From Candidatus Intricatilinea gracilis (GTDB taxonomy: Bacteria > Pseudomonadota > Gammaproteobacteria > Burkholderiales > Burkholderiaceae_C): a DNA stretch of 64,000 bases. The position numbers and the translations under genes are program-made. The notes under the pieces are model-generated. The model worked only from the letters and a program-made list of their open reading frames with translations. It was not told the origin of the DNA and made no database searches. Positions 26,053 to 35,434 of the stretch are shown in pieces. The stretch lies in NCBI GenBank assembly GCA_016702605.1, contig JADJDQ010000021.1, positions 558,001 to 622,000 on the forward strand, in the 5' to 3' direction. Numbering within the stretch: position 1 is the stretch's first letter; the number at the start of each line of letters is the position of its first letter.

Positions 26053-26292
26053 GTGCAAGTCAACATCTACGAAGCCAAGACTCGTCTATCGGAACTCGTC
26101 GAACAGGCGCACGGAGGCGACACAGTGCTGATCGCGAAGGCTGGCACGCCGCTGGCCAAGCTGGTGCCCCTGAACGAAGGTGGTCGCCGCCCGATCCGAT
26201 TCGGACTGATGAAGGGCGAGTTCGTCGAGTCGACTGATTTCGATGCACCACTGCCTGACGAGGTGTTGGCTAGCTTCGAAGGTCCAGTGTGA
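26053..26292 (+). CDS. Phd/YefM-type antitoxin
   Basis: The frame starts at GTG (MQVNIYEAKTRLSEL after initiation) and gives 79 residues. The sequence YEAKTRLSELVEQAHGGDTVLIAKAGTPLAKLVPL is the classical prevent-host-death fold: an N-terminal dimeric DNA-binding domain, with an acidic C-terminal tail (GEFVESTDFDAPLPDEVLASF) that wraps the toxin. It should neutralise the PIN toxin and repress the operon through the palindrome 45 bp upstream. GTG was chosen because the conserved domain starts there and the earlier in-frame ATG would sit before the operator. Confidence 0.9.
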   Translation: MQVNIYEAKTRLSELVEQAHGGDTVLIAKAGTPLAKLVPLNEGGRRPIRFGLMKGEFVESTDFDAPLPDEVLASFEGPV

Positions 26293-26305
26293 GCCCGGTT
26301 AGACC

Positions 26306-26685
26306 ATGAGGTTGCTTCTCGATACCCACGTCGTGCTGTGGGTGATGCGTGACGCGGATGAACTCGGCGCGCAGGCTCGCGAACTGATCGCTCAGGCCGA
26401 CGTGGTCTACGTCAGCGCTGCGTCGCTCTGGGAAGTGGCGATCAAGTCCGCCCTCGGCAAATTGCCGATTGATCCCGTGCGGCTTCAGCAGCAATTGACA
26501 CTTGCGGGTTTCGAGTCGCTGTCGGTGACCTGGTCGCATGCCGCGGCGGTGCACAGCCTGCCGCATCACCACCGCGACCCGTTCGACCGCCTGCTGATTG
26601 CCCAGGCCATGACCGAACCTCTGCACCTGCTGACCCGCGACGCGGCGCTGCAGGCCTATACGCCACTTGTGAAGCTGTTGCCCGC

Positions 26686-26689
<4 letters not shown>
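26306..26689 (+). CDS. PIN-domain ribonuclease toxin (VapC-like)
   Basis: The 127-residue toxin has the PIN acidic residues: Asp6 in LLLDTHVVLWVM, Glu in AASLWEVAIKSALGKLP, and Asp residues in HHHRDPFDRLLIAQAM and LLTRDAALQAY. VapC-type PIN toxins cut tRNA or rRNA when the antitoxin is degraded. It follows the antitoxin by 13 bp and its stop overlaps the deacetylase start (ATGA), so toxin and deacetylase are translationally coupled. Confidence 0.9.
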
Positions 26690-27768
<1,079 letters not shown>

Positions 27769-27858
27769 TACCTGCGATGCCGCGCACCCGGCGCCGCGCC
27801 CAGTTCCGTCTGGCTTCGCACTGGCACCGGACACCTTCACTGAATTGCCCCCGACCTC

Positions 27859-30516
27859 ATGACCCCGCATACCCCGGACCTGTTCAACGACCCGCTGCCC
27901 GACGACAAGGCCCTCGCAAGCAACCCGCCCGGCGCGGCAGGGTCGGCCGCTGCCCAGGGCGAGGTGGCTGCTTCATCTGCGATGGTCGAGTTGGCGAACG
28001 CAGCGGCCGACGCGGGCAGCGCGGCGACCGCCCTGCCCACGCTGGATGCGCAGGCACCAGCCGATCGCGATGCGGACAGCCCTGCTGGACCAGTCGACGC
28101 GGATGGTGGCGTCGACGGTGATGGCGAAGGCAATGGCAATGGCAGTACCGGTGGCGGTGGAGACGGTGGCGATGGTGGTGATGGTGGCGACGATCCACCC
28201 GGCCTGCCGCCTGGAGGCGACGGCATCGACGGTGACGCCCTGACGCTGGCGCATTACGCCGAACGCGCCTACCTCGAATACGCGCTCAGCGTTGTCAAGG
28301 GCCGCGCGCTGCCCGACGTGTGTGACGGCGCCAAGCCGGTGCAGCGGCGCATCCTGTATTCGATGCAGCGCATGGGGCTGACGACGACCCAGGGTGCGCA
28401 AGGCCCGGGGGGCGCTCGGCCGGTGAAGAGCGCGCGCGTGGTGGGCGACGTGCTGGGTCGTTTCCACCCACACGGCGACCAGGCGGCGTATGACGCCCTG
28501 GTGCGTATGGCGCAGGACTTCAGCCAGCGTTACCCGCTGATCGACGGCCACGGCAACTTCGGTTCGCGCGACGGCGACGGTGCCGCCGCCATGCGTTACA
28601 CCGAAGCGCGCCTGGCGCCGATCGCGCGGCTGCTGCTCGACGAGATCGACGAAGGCACGGTCGAGTTCATCCCCAACTACGACGGCTCGACCGTCGAGCC
28701 CAAACGCCTGCCGGCGCGCCTGCCCTTCGTGCTGCTCAACGGCGCTAGCGGCATCGCCGTGGGCCTGGCCACCGAGGTGCCGAGCCACAACCTGCGCGAA
28801 GTGGCGCAGGCGGCGGTGGCGCTGATCAAGGACGACAAGCTCAGTGACGACGCGCTGTACGAGCTCATCCCCGGGCCGGACTATCCCGGCGGCGCACAAC
28901 TCATCTCGAGCGCGCAGGAGATCCGCGACGCCTACATGACCGGCCGCGGTTCACTCAAGGTGCGCGCGCGCTGGAAGATCGAGGACCTGGCACGTGGCCA
29001 GTGGCAACTCGTCGTCACCGAACTGCCACCGGGCACCAGCTCGCAAAAGGTGCTCGAAGAGATCGAGGAGCTCACCAACCCCAAGGTCAAGGCCGGCAAG
29101 AAGGCGCTGAGCGCTGACCAGATGCAGCTCAAGACCACAGTGCTGGCCGTGCTGGACGCCGTGCGCGACGAGTCGAGCAAGGACGCCGCCGTGCGTCTGG
29201 TCTTCGAGCCGCGCAGTCGCACGGTCGAGCAGGCGGATTTCATCCAGACCCTGCTGGCGCACACCAGCCTCGAAACGAGTGCACCGCTGAATCTGACGGT
29301 GGTGGGCGCCGACGGACGCCCGACGCAAAAGAGCCTGCGCCAGCTGCTGAGTGAATGGCTGGCCTACCGCGTCGATACGGTGAAGGCGCGCACCGCGCAC
29401 CGGCTAGGCCGTGTGCGCGACCGCATCCATGTGCTCGAAGGGCGCATGCTGGTGCTGCTCAACATCGACGAGGTGATCCGCATCATCCGCAATGCGGACG
29501 AGCCCAAGCCGGCGCTGATGGAGCGTTTCAGCCTGAGTGACCGGCAGGCCGAGGACATCCTCGAAATCCGGCTGCGTCAACTGGCCCGGCTCGAAGCGAT
29601 TCGTATCGAGCAGGAGTTGAAGGATCTGCGCACGGAAGAGGCCAAGCTCGCCGAGATCCTGGACAGCCCAACCGCGCTGAAGCGCACGCTGATCAAGGAG
29701 ATCGAGGCCGACGCCAAAGCGCATGGTGATGCGCGTCGCACCTTGATCCAGGCCGAACGGCGCGCCGTGGCCGAGATCAAGGTGATCGACGAGCCAGTCA
29801 CAGTGGTGGTGAGCGCCAAAGGCTGGGTGCGTGCGCGCGGCGGCCACGGCCACGAGGCGGCGAGTTTTGCCTTCAAGGCCGGCGACGGCTTGCACGGCAC
29901 GTATGAGTGCCGCACTGTCGACACGCTGGTGGTGCTGGGCAGCAACGGCCGCGCCTACAGCGTGCCGGTGGCCAGCCTGCCGGGCGCGCGGGGTGACGGT
30001 CAACCGGTGACGACCCTCATCGACCTGGAAGCCGGCACTCAGCCAAAGCATTACCTGGTCGGGCCGGCGCACAAGATGCTGCTGCTGGCCGGCAGCGGCG
30101 GCTACGGTTTTGTCGCCAGCCTGGGCGACATGACGGGCAAACAAAAAGGCGGCAAGGCCTTCGTCGACCTGGAAGCTGGCGAGGCACTGCTGGCGCCGCT
30201 GGCGATCGACCCGTCTCGTCCGCAACTTGCCTGTCTGGCCCAGGGCGGGCGATTGCTCGCCTACCCGCTGGCCGAACTCAAGCACCAGCCCAAGGGTGGG
30301 CGTGGCCTGATGCTGATGGATGTGGACGCGAGCGACCCGCTGGTCTCGCTCGCCTGTTACGCCAGTTCACTCACGGTGCTGGGCAGCGGCCGCGGCGGCA
30401 AGCCGCGTCAAGAGTTGCTCAAGGGCGTGGGACTGCAAGCGCATGTCGGCAAACGTGGCCGCAAAGGCAAGCCTGTCGAGGGCCTGATGAAGGTGGCGCA
30501 ACTGCTCGGCGACTGA
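27859..30516 (+). CDS. parC: DNA topoisomerase IV subunit A with a long disordered N-terminal extension
   Basis: The 885-residue subunit breaks and rejoins DNA. The conserved core begins near residue 127 (LTLAHYAERAYLEYALSVVKG), with ALPDVCDGAKPVQRRIL, FHPHGDQAAYDALVRMAQ and the active-site Tyr247 in AAMRYTEARLAPI. The C-terminal half has the coiled coil (EQELKDLRTEEAKLAEIL) and pinwheel blades with GLMLMDV. The family tyrosine is near residue 120 in E. coli ParC, so about 125 extra residues are present here. They are Ala-rich, then Gly/Asp-rich (28090-28200, runs of GDG) and probably disordered. An initiator further in cannot be excluded, because no alternative ATG lies close to the core. 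Confidence 0.95.
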   Translation: MTPHTPDLFNDPLPDDKALASNPPGAAGSAAAQGEVAASSAMVELANAAADAGSAATALPTLDAQAPADRDADSPAGPVDADGGVDGDGEGNGNGSTGGGGDGGDGGDGGDDPPGLPPGGDGIDGDALTLAHYAERAYLEYALSVVKGRALPDVCDGAKPVQRRILYSMQRMGLTTTQGAQGPGGARPVKSARVVGDVLGRFHPHGDQAAYDALVRMAQDFSQRYPLIDGHGNFGSRDGDGAAAMRYTEARLAPIARLLLDEIDEGTVEFIPNYDGSTVEPKRLPARLPFVLLNGASGIAVGLATEVPSHNLREVAQAAVALIKDDKLSDDALYELIPGPDYPGGAQLISSAQEIRDAYMTGRGSLKVRARWKIEDLARGQWQLVVTELPPGTSSQKVLEEIEELTNPKVKAGKKALSADQMQLKTTVLAVLDAVRDESSKDAAVRLVFEPRSRTVEQADFIQTLLAHTSLETSAPLNLTVVGADGRPTQKSLRQLLSEWLAYRVDTVKARTAHRLGRVRDRIHVLEGRMLVLLNIDEVIRIIRNADEPKPALMERFSLSDRQAEDILEIRLRQLARLEAIRIEQELKDLRTEEAKLAEILDSPTALKRTLIKEIEADAKAHGDARRTLIQAERRAVAEIKVIDEPVTVVVSAKGWVRARGGHGHEAASFAFKAGDGLHGTYECRTVDTLVVLGSNGRAYSVPVASLPGARGDGQPVTTLIDLEAGTQPKHYLVGPAHKMLLLAGSGGYGFVASLGDMTGKQKGGKAFVDLEAGEALLAPLAIDPSRPQLACLAQGGRLLAYPLAELKHQPKGGRGLMLMDVDASDPLVSLACYASSLTVLGSGRGGKPRQELLKGVGLQAHVGKRGRKGKPVEGLMKVAQLLGD

Positions 30517-30597
30517 CGCACGCCGCGCCTGCGCCACACGCACTTGCAGTTGGCGGCTCGCGGGCAAGCAGGATTCGCCCTAGTGCTGCCTGTCCGC

Positions 30598-30629
30598 GCT
30601 GGCGATCAGTGGTGCTGGCGATCAGTGGT
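30598..30629. repeat. Two tandem copies of a 16-bp unit at a gene end
   Basis: GCTGGCGATCAGTGGT occurs at 30598-30613 and again at 30614-30629. The stop codon of the minus-strand gene 30622-30957 lies in the second copy, and the first copy repeats the same stop triplet. The unit is not a multiple of three. Confidence 0.85.
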
Positions 30630-30957
30630 GCCTGGCACCTGCAGCACGCGAATGTTTCGGCGGTGTCTCGGGATGCTGATGAGCCGACAGAGTGCCCGAC
30701 CCATTGGCTGGCCCGTTGCCCGGGCTGTCGGTCTTGATGGGTGTGCCCGGTGCCGGCGGCAGCACGGTGCCGACCGGTGGCCAGCCGACCGACGGCAGCG
30801 AGTTCATCCACCACGACATCCAGAGCCGACCGGCGTCGGCCCATTCGGTCCAGAAACGCTGCTGCGCCTGGCTGAAGTCGTCATGGATCGACACGGCAGA
30901 TGTGGAGGTGTCGGGGGCGCCGGGTGTGGCTGGTGCGTCGTGTTTGGTGCTCATCAT
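30622..30957 (-). CDS. Trp-rich small protein of unknown function
   Basis: From the ATG preceded by GGAG the protein is 111 residues (a second ATG follows directly). A central segment FSQAQQRFWTEWADAGRLWM then SWWMNSLPSVGWPP is Trp-rich and amphipathic, loosely like phasin or granule-associated helices, and the rest is Pro/Thr/His-rich and disordered. I cannot assign a family. It follows the second pseudopilin gene on the same strand by 139 bp and ends inside a tandem repeat. Confidence 0.55.
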   Translation of the reverse strand: MMSTKHDAPATPGAPDTSTSAVSIHDDFSQAQQRFWTEWADAGRLWMSWWMNSLPSVGWPPVGTVLPPAPGTPIKTDSPGNGPANGSGTLSAHQHPETPPKHSRAAGARHH

Positions 30958-31096
30958 GCGTCTCCGGGTCGCCGGCAGCTGGTGGCGCCGGTCTGTGGCC
31001 ATGATGCGCCGCGGGGCCGGCACCACGCAAGCATCACGTGAGCAGCCCGCCGCGTTGCCCGAGCGCAATTGAGTCAACGCAAGCCTGCGCGAGGGC

Positions 31097-31639
31097 TCAC
31101 CACTCGCGCAGGGGCACACCATTGATGCCCTTGCCTTCGGCACGTGAATAGACGTCGAAGACGTCTTCGCCCGCTTGGGGTTGATCGGGTGGGCTGGCGT
31201 ACGAGCGCAGGCCCCAGGTGGCGCCGGCGGGCAATGACGGGTCGGCGTAGGGGTCACGCGGCAACTGGCGCAGGAAGATGACGGCGGGCGCAGGGTTCTT
31301 GTCGTCGCCGCCGGCCGCCGCCGCGCCGGTGAGCGCGTCGAGTGTGGCCGGGTAGCCCGATCCACCGGCCTTGACCGTGATGAGGCCGCTGTCGGCGGCC
31401 CGTTTGTAGCCGTCAATGGCCTGGCGCAGCGCCTGCAGACCGGTGCGCAACTGGCGCTCCTTGCTGCGCGCCACTGCCATTTCAGCCAGTGGTGCGGCCA
31501 GGCCGGCCAACACGCCGATGAGGGCCAGCGTGACGACCAGTTCCATCAGCGAAAAGCCGGCCATCACACGGCGCAACGGGCGCTGGCCCGTGGCCCGGCA
31601 TGGCGCCATGAGGAGGGGCTGGCAAGTCTTTGCGGTCAT
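31097..31639 (-). CDS. Type II secretion/type IV pilus pseudopilin
   Basis: The start at MTAKTCQPLL gives 180 residues. A long leader ends in the prepilin peptidase site AG/FSLMELVVTLALIGVLAGL, with Phe+1 and Glu+5, followed by the hydrophobic helix. The body (RTGLQALRQAIDGYKRAAD, then ILFLRQLPRDPYADPS-like segment and WGLRSYASPPDQPQ) resembles a GspG-type major pseudopilin but is shorter in the C-terminal calcium region. It is the fifth gene of the minus-strand pseudopilus set. It lies 64 bp after the PilO-like gene. Confidence 0.85.
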   Translation of the reverse strand: MTAKTCQPLLMAPCRATGQRPLRRVMAGFSLMELVVTLALIGVLAGLAAPLAEMAVARSKERQLRTGLQALRQAIDGYKRAADSGLITVKAGGSGYPATLDALTGAAAAGGDDKNPAPAVIFLRQLPRDPYADPSLPAGATWGLRSYASPPDQPQAGEDVFDVYSRAEGKGINGVPLREW

Positions 31640-31703
31640 GGGCGGACTACGATGGATGTCAGGTGAGGTGTGGCACGGCAAGCCGGTGATGACGGGCCGG
31701 TGT

Positions 31704-32393
31704 TCATGCCGGTGCGCGATAAAAGAGCACCAGATGCAGGTGTGCGTCACTACGCAGCGGCTGCCGTGGGCCGGCGGGCGTCATGTCCAGCGACTCGACG
31801 ACGGCATTGGGCAACTGCGCATCGAGCATGGTCATGAAGCGCGCGAGCTGTGCACCGCTGCCGCGCACCGGCAGATCGACCCGCAACCTGGCCAGGCCCC
31901 GGATCGCGCCGGTCTCCAGCGCGTAGTCGGCCTGTGACGGCGCCAGGCCTGCGTTGCGTGCAGCCGTGATCAACGCGCCCAGATCGGCGCCGCGCTGGGC
32001 GGTGGTTGGCAGCGCTTCGATCAAGGCGGCGTCGCCCGCCGCAAGAGCCGCCGCCAATGCAGTTGCTGCCGGCAAAGCGGACGACGCCGGTGCGACTGCA
32101 GGCGCTGGCGCAGCTGACGATGCCTGCGCCAACGGGGCGACGCCAGTGGTCACTCCTCCCGGGTTGGCTGATCCGCCAGGTGTTGCCGCTGACGGGTCTG
32201 CGGCGGGCGCGGCCTTGGCAGCGCGTTGCACCGTGTACCGGTCGTACACGGTGATGGCCAGCGGCACCGAGATGATCCACAGGATCAGCGCCAAGGCGGC
32301 GGGTGTTCCGTAATGAACCCGCCAGATCAGGCGCCAGCGCATCCAGGTCGACGGGCTGACGCGATGTCCGTCGGTGTCGAGCTCGGCGGTCAT
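31704..32393 (-). CDS. PilO/GspM-like inner-membrane assembly protein
   Basis: The 229-residue protein has a short cytoplasmic N-terminus, one membrane helix (GTPAALALILWIISVPLAITVY, residues about 29-50), a long Ala/Pro/Gly linker and a C-terminal ferredoxin-like domain (LAPSQADYALETGAIRGLA, then ARFMTMLDAQLPNAVVESLDMTP). This is the build of PilO and GspM. It overlaps the PilN-like gene by 4 bp. The linker is unusually long and low-complexity (residues about 60-115). Confidence 0.7.
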   Translation of the reverse strand: MTAELDTDGHRVSPSTWMRWRLIWRVHYGTPAALALILWIISVPLAITVYDRYTVQRAAKAAPAADPSAATPGGSANPGGVTTGVAPLAQASSAAPAPAVAPASSALPAATALAAALAAGDAALIEALPTTAQRGADLGALITAARNAGLAPSQADYALETGAIRGLARLRVDLPVRGSGAQLARFMTMLDAQLPNAVVESLDMTPAGPRQPLRSDAHLHLVLFYRAPA

Positions 32394-33124
32394 GGTCTGG
32401 TGGCGACAGCACTTGCCGCCGAGCCGGGCGAGACCCGTGCGCTGAAGGACTCTGGTGCGTCGCGCCAGGCTGCCACGACGGCAAAGCCGAGCAACGTGCC
32501 GTCCGCCGCGGCGGCACGGCCACGGTTGGTGCCCTCGGCGCCGGCCGAGCTGCGTTGCAGCTTGTGTGGAGCCTGGATCACGGCGACATCGCGCAACCTG
32601 GGCTCGGCTTGCAAGGCCAGGACGAAGGCGTCGATGTCGGCTGGCTCACGGGCCTGCAGCGTCAGGCGCACCTTGGCAGGCGCCCGAGGCGTCGACTCGA
32701 TATTGCCGTGTGGCTCGATGCGCACAAGTTCGACCTTGCTGCTGGTGTAGGTCTGGATGGCACCGAGCAACCGGGCCCAGGGCAAGGCCTTCGTGCCTGC
32801 CAGGGCGCGGGTCTGGCCAAGTTGCAGGCGCTCTGCCGCAGCAGCCGCGTCGGTCGGTGCCACGAGCCCGACCGGCAAGGCGCCGGTCTGGCTGGCTGCA
32901 CGGGCAAACGTGGCGGCGGCAGGCGGCACCGCGCTGAGTGTGACTGCCGAGCCTGCCGACGGCGGATCTGCGGCGGCACCGCGAGCCGGCGGCAGATCGG
33001 CGCGGCTGCGCCACATCAGGCCGAGCACCACGACCCCAGTTGCCACTGCCAGCGCGAGCATCGTGTAGCCGGCCCACGGGCGGGCAGCCGGTGCCATGAA
33101 GTCGAGCTGGTGCAGTCGTTTCAT
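32390..33124 (-). CDS. PilN-like inner-membrane protein
   Basis: This 244-residue protein opens MKRLHQLDFMAPA, similar to the short PilN cytoplasmic motif, followed by a membrane helix (YTMLALAVATGVVVLGLMW) and a periplasmic domain (LPWARLLGAIQTYTSSKVEL, then DIDAFVLALQAEPRLRDV). PilN partners PilM and PilO in pilus and secretion platforms. It overlaps both neighbouring genes by 4 bp, so the three are translationally coupled. The family call rests on layout and position. Confidence 0.65.
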   Translation of the reverse strand: MKRLHQLDFMAPAARPWAGYTMLALAVATGVVVLGLMWRSRADLPPARGAAADPPSAGSAVTLSAVPPAAATFARAASQTGALPVGLVAPTDAAAAAERLQLGQTRALAGTKALPWARLLGAIQTYTSSKVELVRIEPHGNIESTPRAPAKVRLTLQAREPADIDAFVLALQAEPRLRDVAVIQAPHKLQRSSAGAEGTNRGRAAAADGTLLGFAVVAAWRDAPESFSARVSPGSAASAVATRP

Positions 33125-34566
33125 GCACGTCGACCGCGACGCCGCTCGACACCGGTCCAGCCCCTGGCCTTGTGCAGGGCCGGCAGGGGCGCCAGATCGG
33201 ACGGTTCGAGCAGGGTCGGCGCGGCGGCAAGAGCGGCCGCCACACCAGGGTCGCGATAGGGCGCCTCATCCATGGCAGCTGGATCGGTGTCGACAAAGGA
33301 CTCCACACCTGCCGACGAAAACTCGCGATCGAGTTCGGCTTCGAGTTCGAACGACAGGTCGAGGTTGGAACCAGGGCCGGTGTCGGCAGCCTGCTGCTGC
33401 GTGTCCTGCCACGCGTCGGCGATCAGGCTGCCGGTGGGTGAATACACGGCAGGCAAGCTCGACAGGTTGTCCTCGTCGAGCGCCTTTTCCTGGCGCAGTC
33501 TCTCGGCCCGGCGTTCGCGGCGTCGTTCGAGCATGTCGCGCACCCGCTGCGCCAGTCCGGGCGGCGCGGCCGGTGCGGTGTCCTGCGGCGGCTGGGCGGC
33601 CGGCAGACGCGCCGTGCGACGGATCGGCAGATTGGCTTCGCGCTCGGGCTGGACCGACCGCGACACCGCCGCCGAAGCCGGAGCGGGCGCCGCCGGGCGA
33701 CGTTGGCCCACGGAGCGGTCGGCTGTTGTGGACGGAGCCCAGCCGTCGACCTCTCGTGCCAGCGAGGCCGGACCTGCCACCGAGTCGATGCTGTCGCTGT
33801 AGCGACGAATCGACTTGCCCTGCGGCATCAGGTAGATGGCGACACGATCGTCGGCTTCGGCGTTGTCGGTCGTTTCCTGCGACCGGGCTCTGGCGGGAGT
33901 TGTGTTGTCGACGAAGGTCTGCAGGCGCAGGTCGAGCAGGCCGCGATCGTCGATGTCGAACCGCTCCCAAGCCAGTGCAGCCGGAACTCCGCCGTCGAGC
34001 CTGACCAGTGTGGCCCCCTGGTCGCGCAGCAGGGCAATGACGGCGTCGTCTTCGGAGACCTTCGATGCCACCTCGGTCAGATCGCTGACCAGGGCGGGAT
34101 GCAGATGTTGCAGGCGAACACCGGCGTCGGCCAGAGCGTCGGCCCACGCGTTCAGGTCGGCCTCGAGCAAGGCAGCAGCCAGCCAGCCGCTGCCGCCTGG
34201 CAGCGGGCTGACCTGCACCAGCAGATCGTTGCGTCCGAGGGCGTCACTGAACTGCGAGGTGGCATCGTCGAGAGCCTGCTGCGCGCTGGCGCGGGTATCG
34301 AGCAGTGCGTACCAGACGTATTCGTCGGCGACCGTGAGGCGCGCGTCGGCCGGCAAAAGTGCGATGTCGTCGGCCAGACGCAAGGCGCTGAGTGCTGCAC
34401 TGATGGCGGCAGCGCCTCGCCCGCTGGCGCTGGCGCTGGCGATCAGGCGACGGCCCAGCCCCGGGCCACGCAACTCGGCCTGACAGCCGTTGATGCGCAG
34501 TTCCAGCCTGAGTTCACTCTTCCAGATCCGGGACACGTGATTTCTTCTTGCGCTAGGTGACGACAT
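33121..34566 (-). CDS. PilM/GspL-like cytoplasmic platform protein with a disordered tail
   Basis: The 481-residue protein begins with a divergent PilM/GspL-like half (LRLADDIALLPADARLTV, then ADEYVWYALLDTRASAQQ and LAAALLEADLNAWADALADAG). The second half is Pro/Arg/Glu-rich and probably disordered, with an Arg-rich helix (DMLERRRERRAERLRQEKAL). There is no membrane helix. It overlaps the PilN-like gene and follows GspG by 36 bp. A GTG at 34536, with an AAGAAG sequence before it, is an alternative start. The identification rests mostly on context. Confidence 0.55.
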   Translation of the reverse strand: MSSPSARRNHVSRIWKSELRLELRINGCQAELRGPGLGRRLIASASASGRGAAAISAALSALRLADDIALLPADARLTVADEYVWYALLDTRASAQQALDDATSQFSDALGRNDLLVQVSPLPGGSGWLAAALLEADLNAWADALADAGVRLQHLHPALVSDLTEVASKVSEDDAVIALLRDQGATLVRLDGGVPAALAWERFDIDDRGLLDLRLQTFVDNTTPARARSQETTDNAEADDRVAIYLMPQGKSIRRYSDSIDSVAGPASLAREVDGWAPSTTADRSVGQRRPAAPAPASAAVSRSVQPEREANLPIRRTARLPAAQPPQDTAPAAPPGLAQRVRDMLERRRERRAERLRQEKALDEDNLSSLPAVYSPTGSLIADAWQDTQQQAADTGPGSNLDLSFELEAELDREFSSAGVESFVDTDPAAMDEAPYRDPGVAAALAAAPTLLEPSDLAPLPALHKARGWTGVERRRGRRA

Positions 34567-34602
34567 GCGACGCGGCCGACATTGCCGCGTCGCAACCTCG
34601 GA

Positions 34603-35109
34603 TTACCAGGAGACGACGTCGGCTGCTTCACCCTCACCGCCGGTCTGACCATCCGAGCCCAGACTCGACAGGTCGTACTCGCTGTGGGTGCCCGGCGCCA
34701 GGTAGACGTACGGCTTGTTCCAGGGGTCGTTCGGAATGTCGCGTTTCAGATACGGACCCTGCCAGCGGGCCTGGCCCTGCGGAGCGCTGCGCAGGGCGGC
34801 CAGACCTTGCTCGGTGGTGGGGTATTGACCAACGTCCAGTCGATACTGGTCGAGCGCCTGCCCGAAGGATTCGATCTGCGCCCGTGCCACCTTGGCATTC
34901 GATTTGCCGAGTTGGGCAAAGTACTGCGGAGCAACGATGCCCGCCAGCAAGCCGATGATGACCATCACGACCAGCAATTCGAGCAGGGTGAAACCTCGCT
35001 GAGTGGTGGATCTCGGGAGTACCTTTGGGCGAGCCGCGTCGGCAGTTGCGCAGATGTGGTGGGGCAGGGACGAATGCAAGACTTTCTCCGGGATTGGCAG
35101 GTTGGACAT
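34603..35109 (-). CDS. gspG: GspG-like major pseudopilin
   Basis: The 168-residue protein has a 39-residue leader ending in the cleavage site QRG/FTLLELLVVMVIIGLLAGIV (Glu+5). The mature part is a textbook GspG: PQYFAQLGKSNAKVARAQIE, ALDQYRLDVGQYPTTEQGLA, DPWNKPYVYLAPG and a C-terminal calcium-binding-type loop with SEYDLSSLGSDGQTGGEGEA. It starts the minus-strand pseudopilus gene set. The region upstream (35110-35434) contains three 14-bp repeats but no gene. No GspD, E or F is in the window. Confidence 0.93.
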   Translation of the reverse strand: MSNLPIPEKVLHSSLPHHICATADAARPKVLPRSTTQRGFTLLELLVVMVIIGLLAGIVAPQYFAQLGKSNAKVARAQIESFGQALDQYRLDVGQYPTTEQGLAALRSAPQGQARWQGPYLKRDIPNDPWNKPYVYLAPGTHSEYDLSSLGSDGQTGGEGEAADVVSW

Positions 35110-35173
35110 CTGAACTGCAGTTTGGGGATCGATACGGGTGAGCCGGCCAGGTGTACTTCGACGTTGGGTGTAT

Positions 35174-35215
35174 GTCGGCCAACGTGCGTCGGCCATGGAA
35201 TGTCGGCCAATATTA
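35174..35215. repeat. Three direct 14-bp repeats upstream of gspG
   Basis: GTCGGCCAA or GTCGGCCAT begins at 35174, 35188 and 35202, exactly 14 bp apart, 65-106 bp upstream of the gspG start codon. The even spacing near one and a half DNA turns suggests binding sites for a regulator. The rest of 35110-35434 shows no gene. Confidence 0.7.
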
Positions 35216-35434
35216 GGCCTCACGCAGGCGACGGCGGGCGCGAACGATATGTTGTCGATTGTGTTTCCCTGCCTTGTTGCGCGGTATCCGAACCGGTCTG
35301 CACCAGGTCGGGCCGGATCGGTGAGCGATTTTGCGGCAGAGACCAAGCTTGCCACCTTGTGGCATCGTCAGACCGAGCGTCCAAACGTTGCCGGGTCGGT
35401 GTCGATGTGGCCTGGTGTTGCCATGTGTCGTCGA

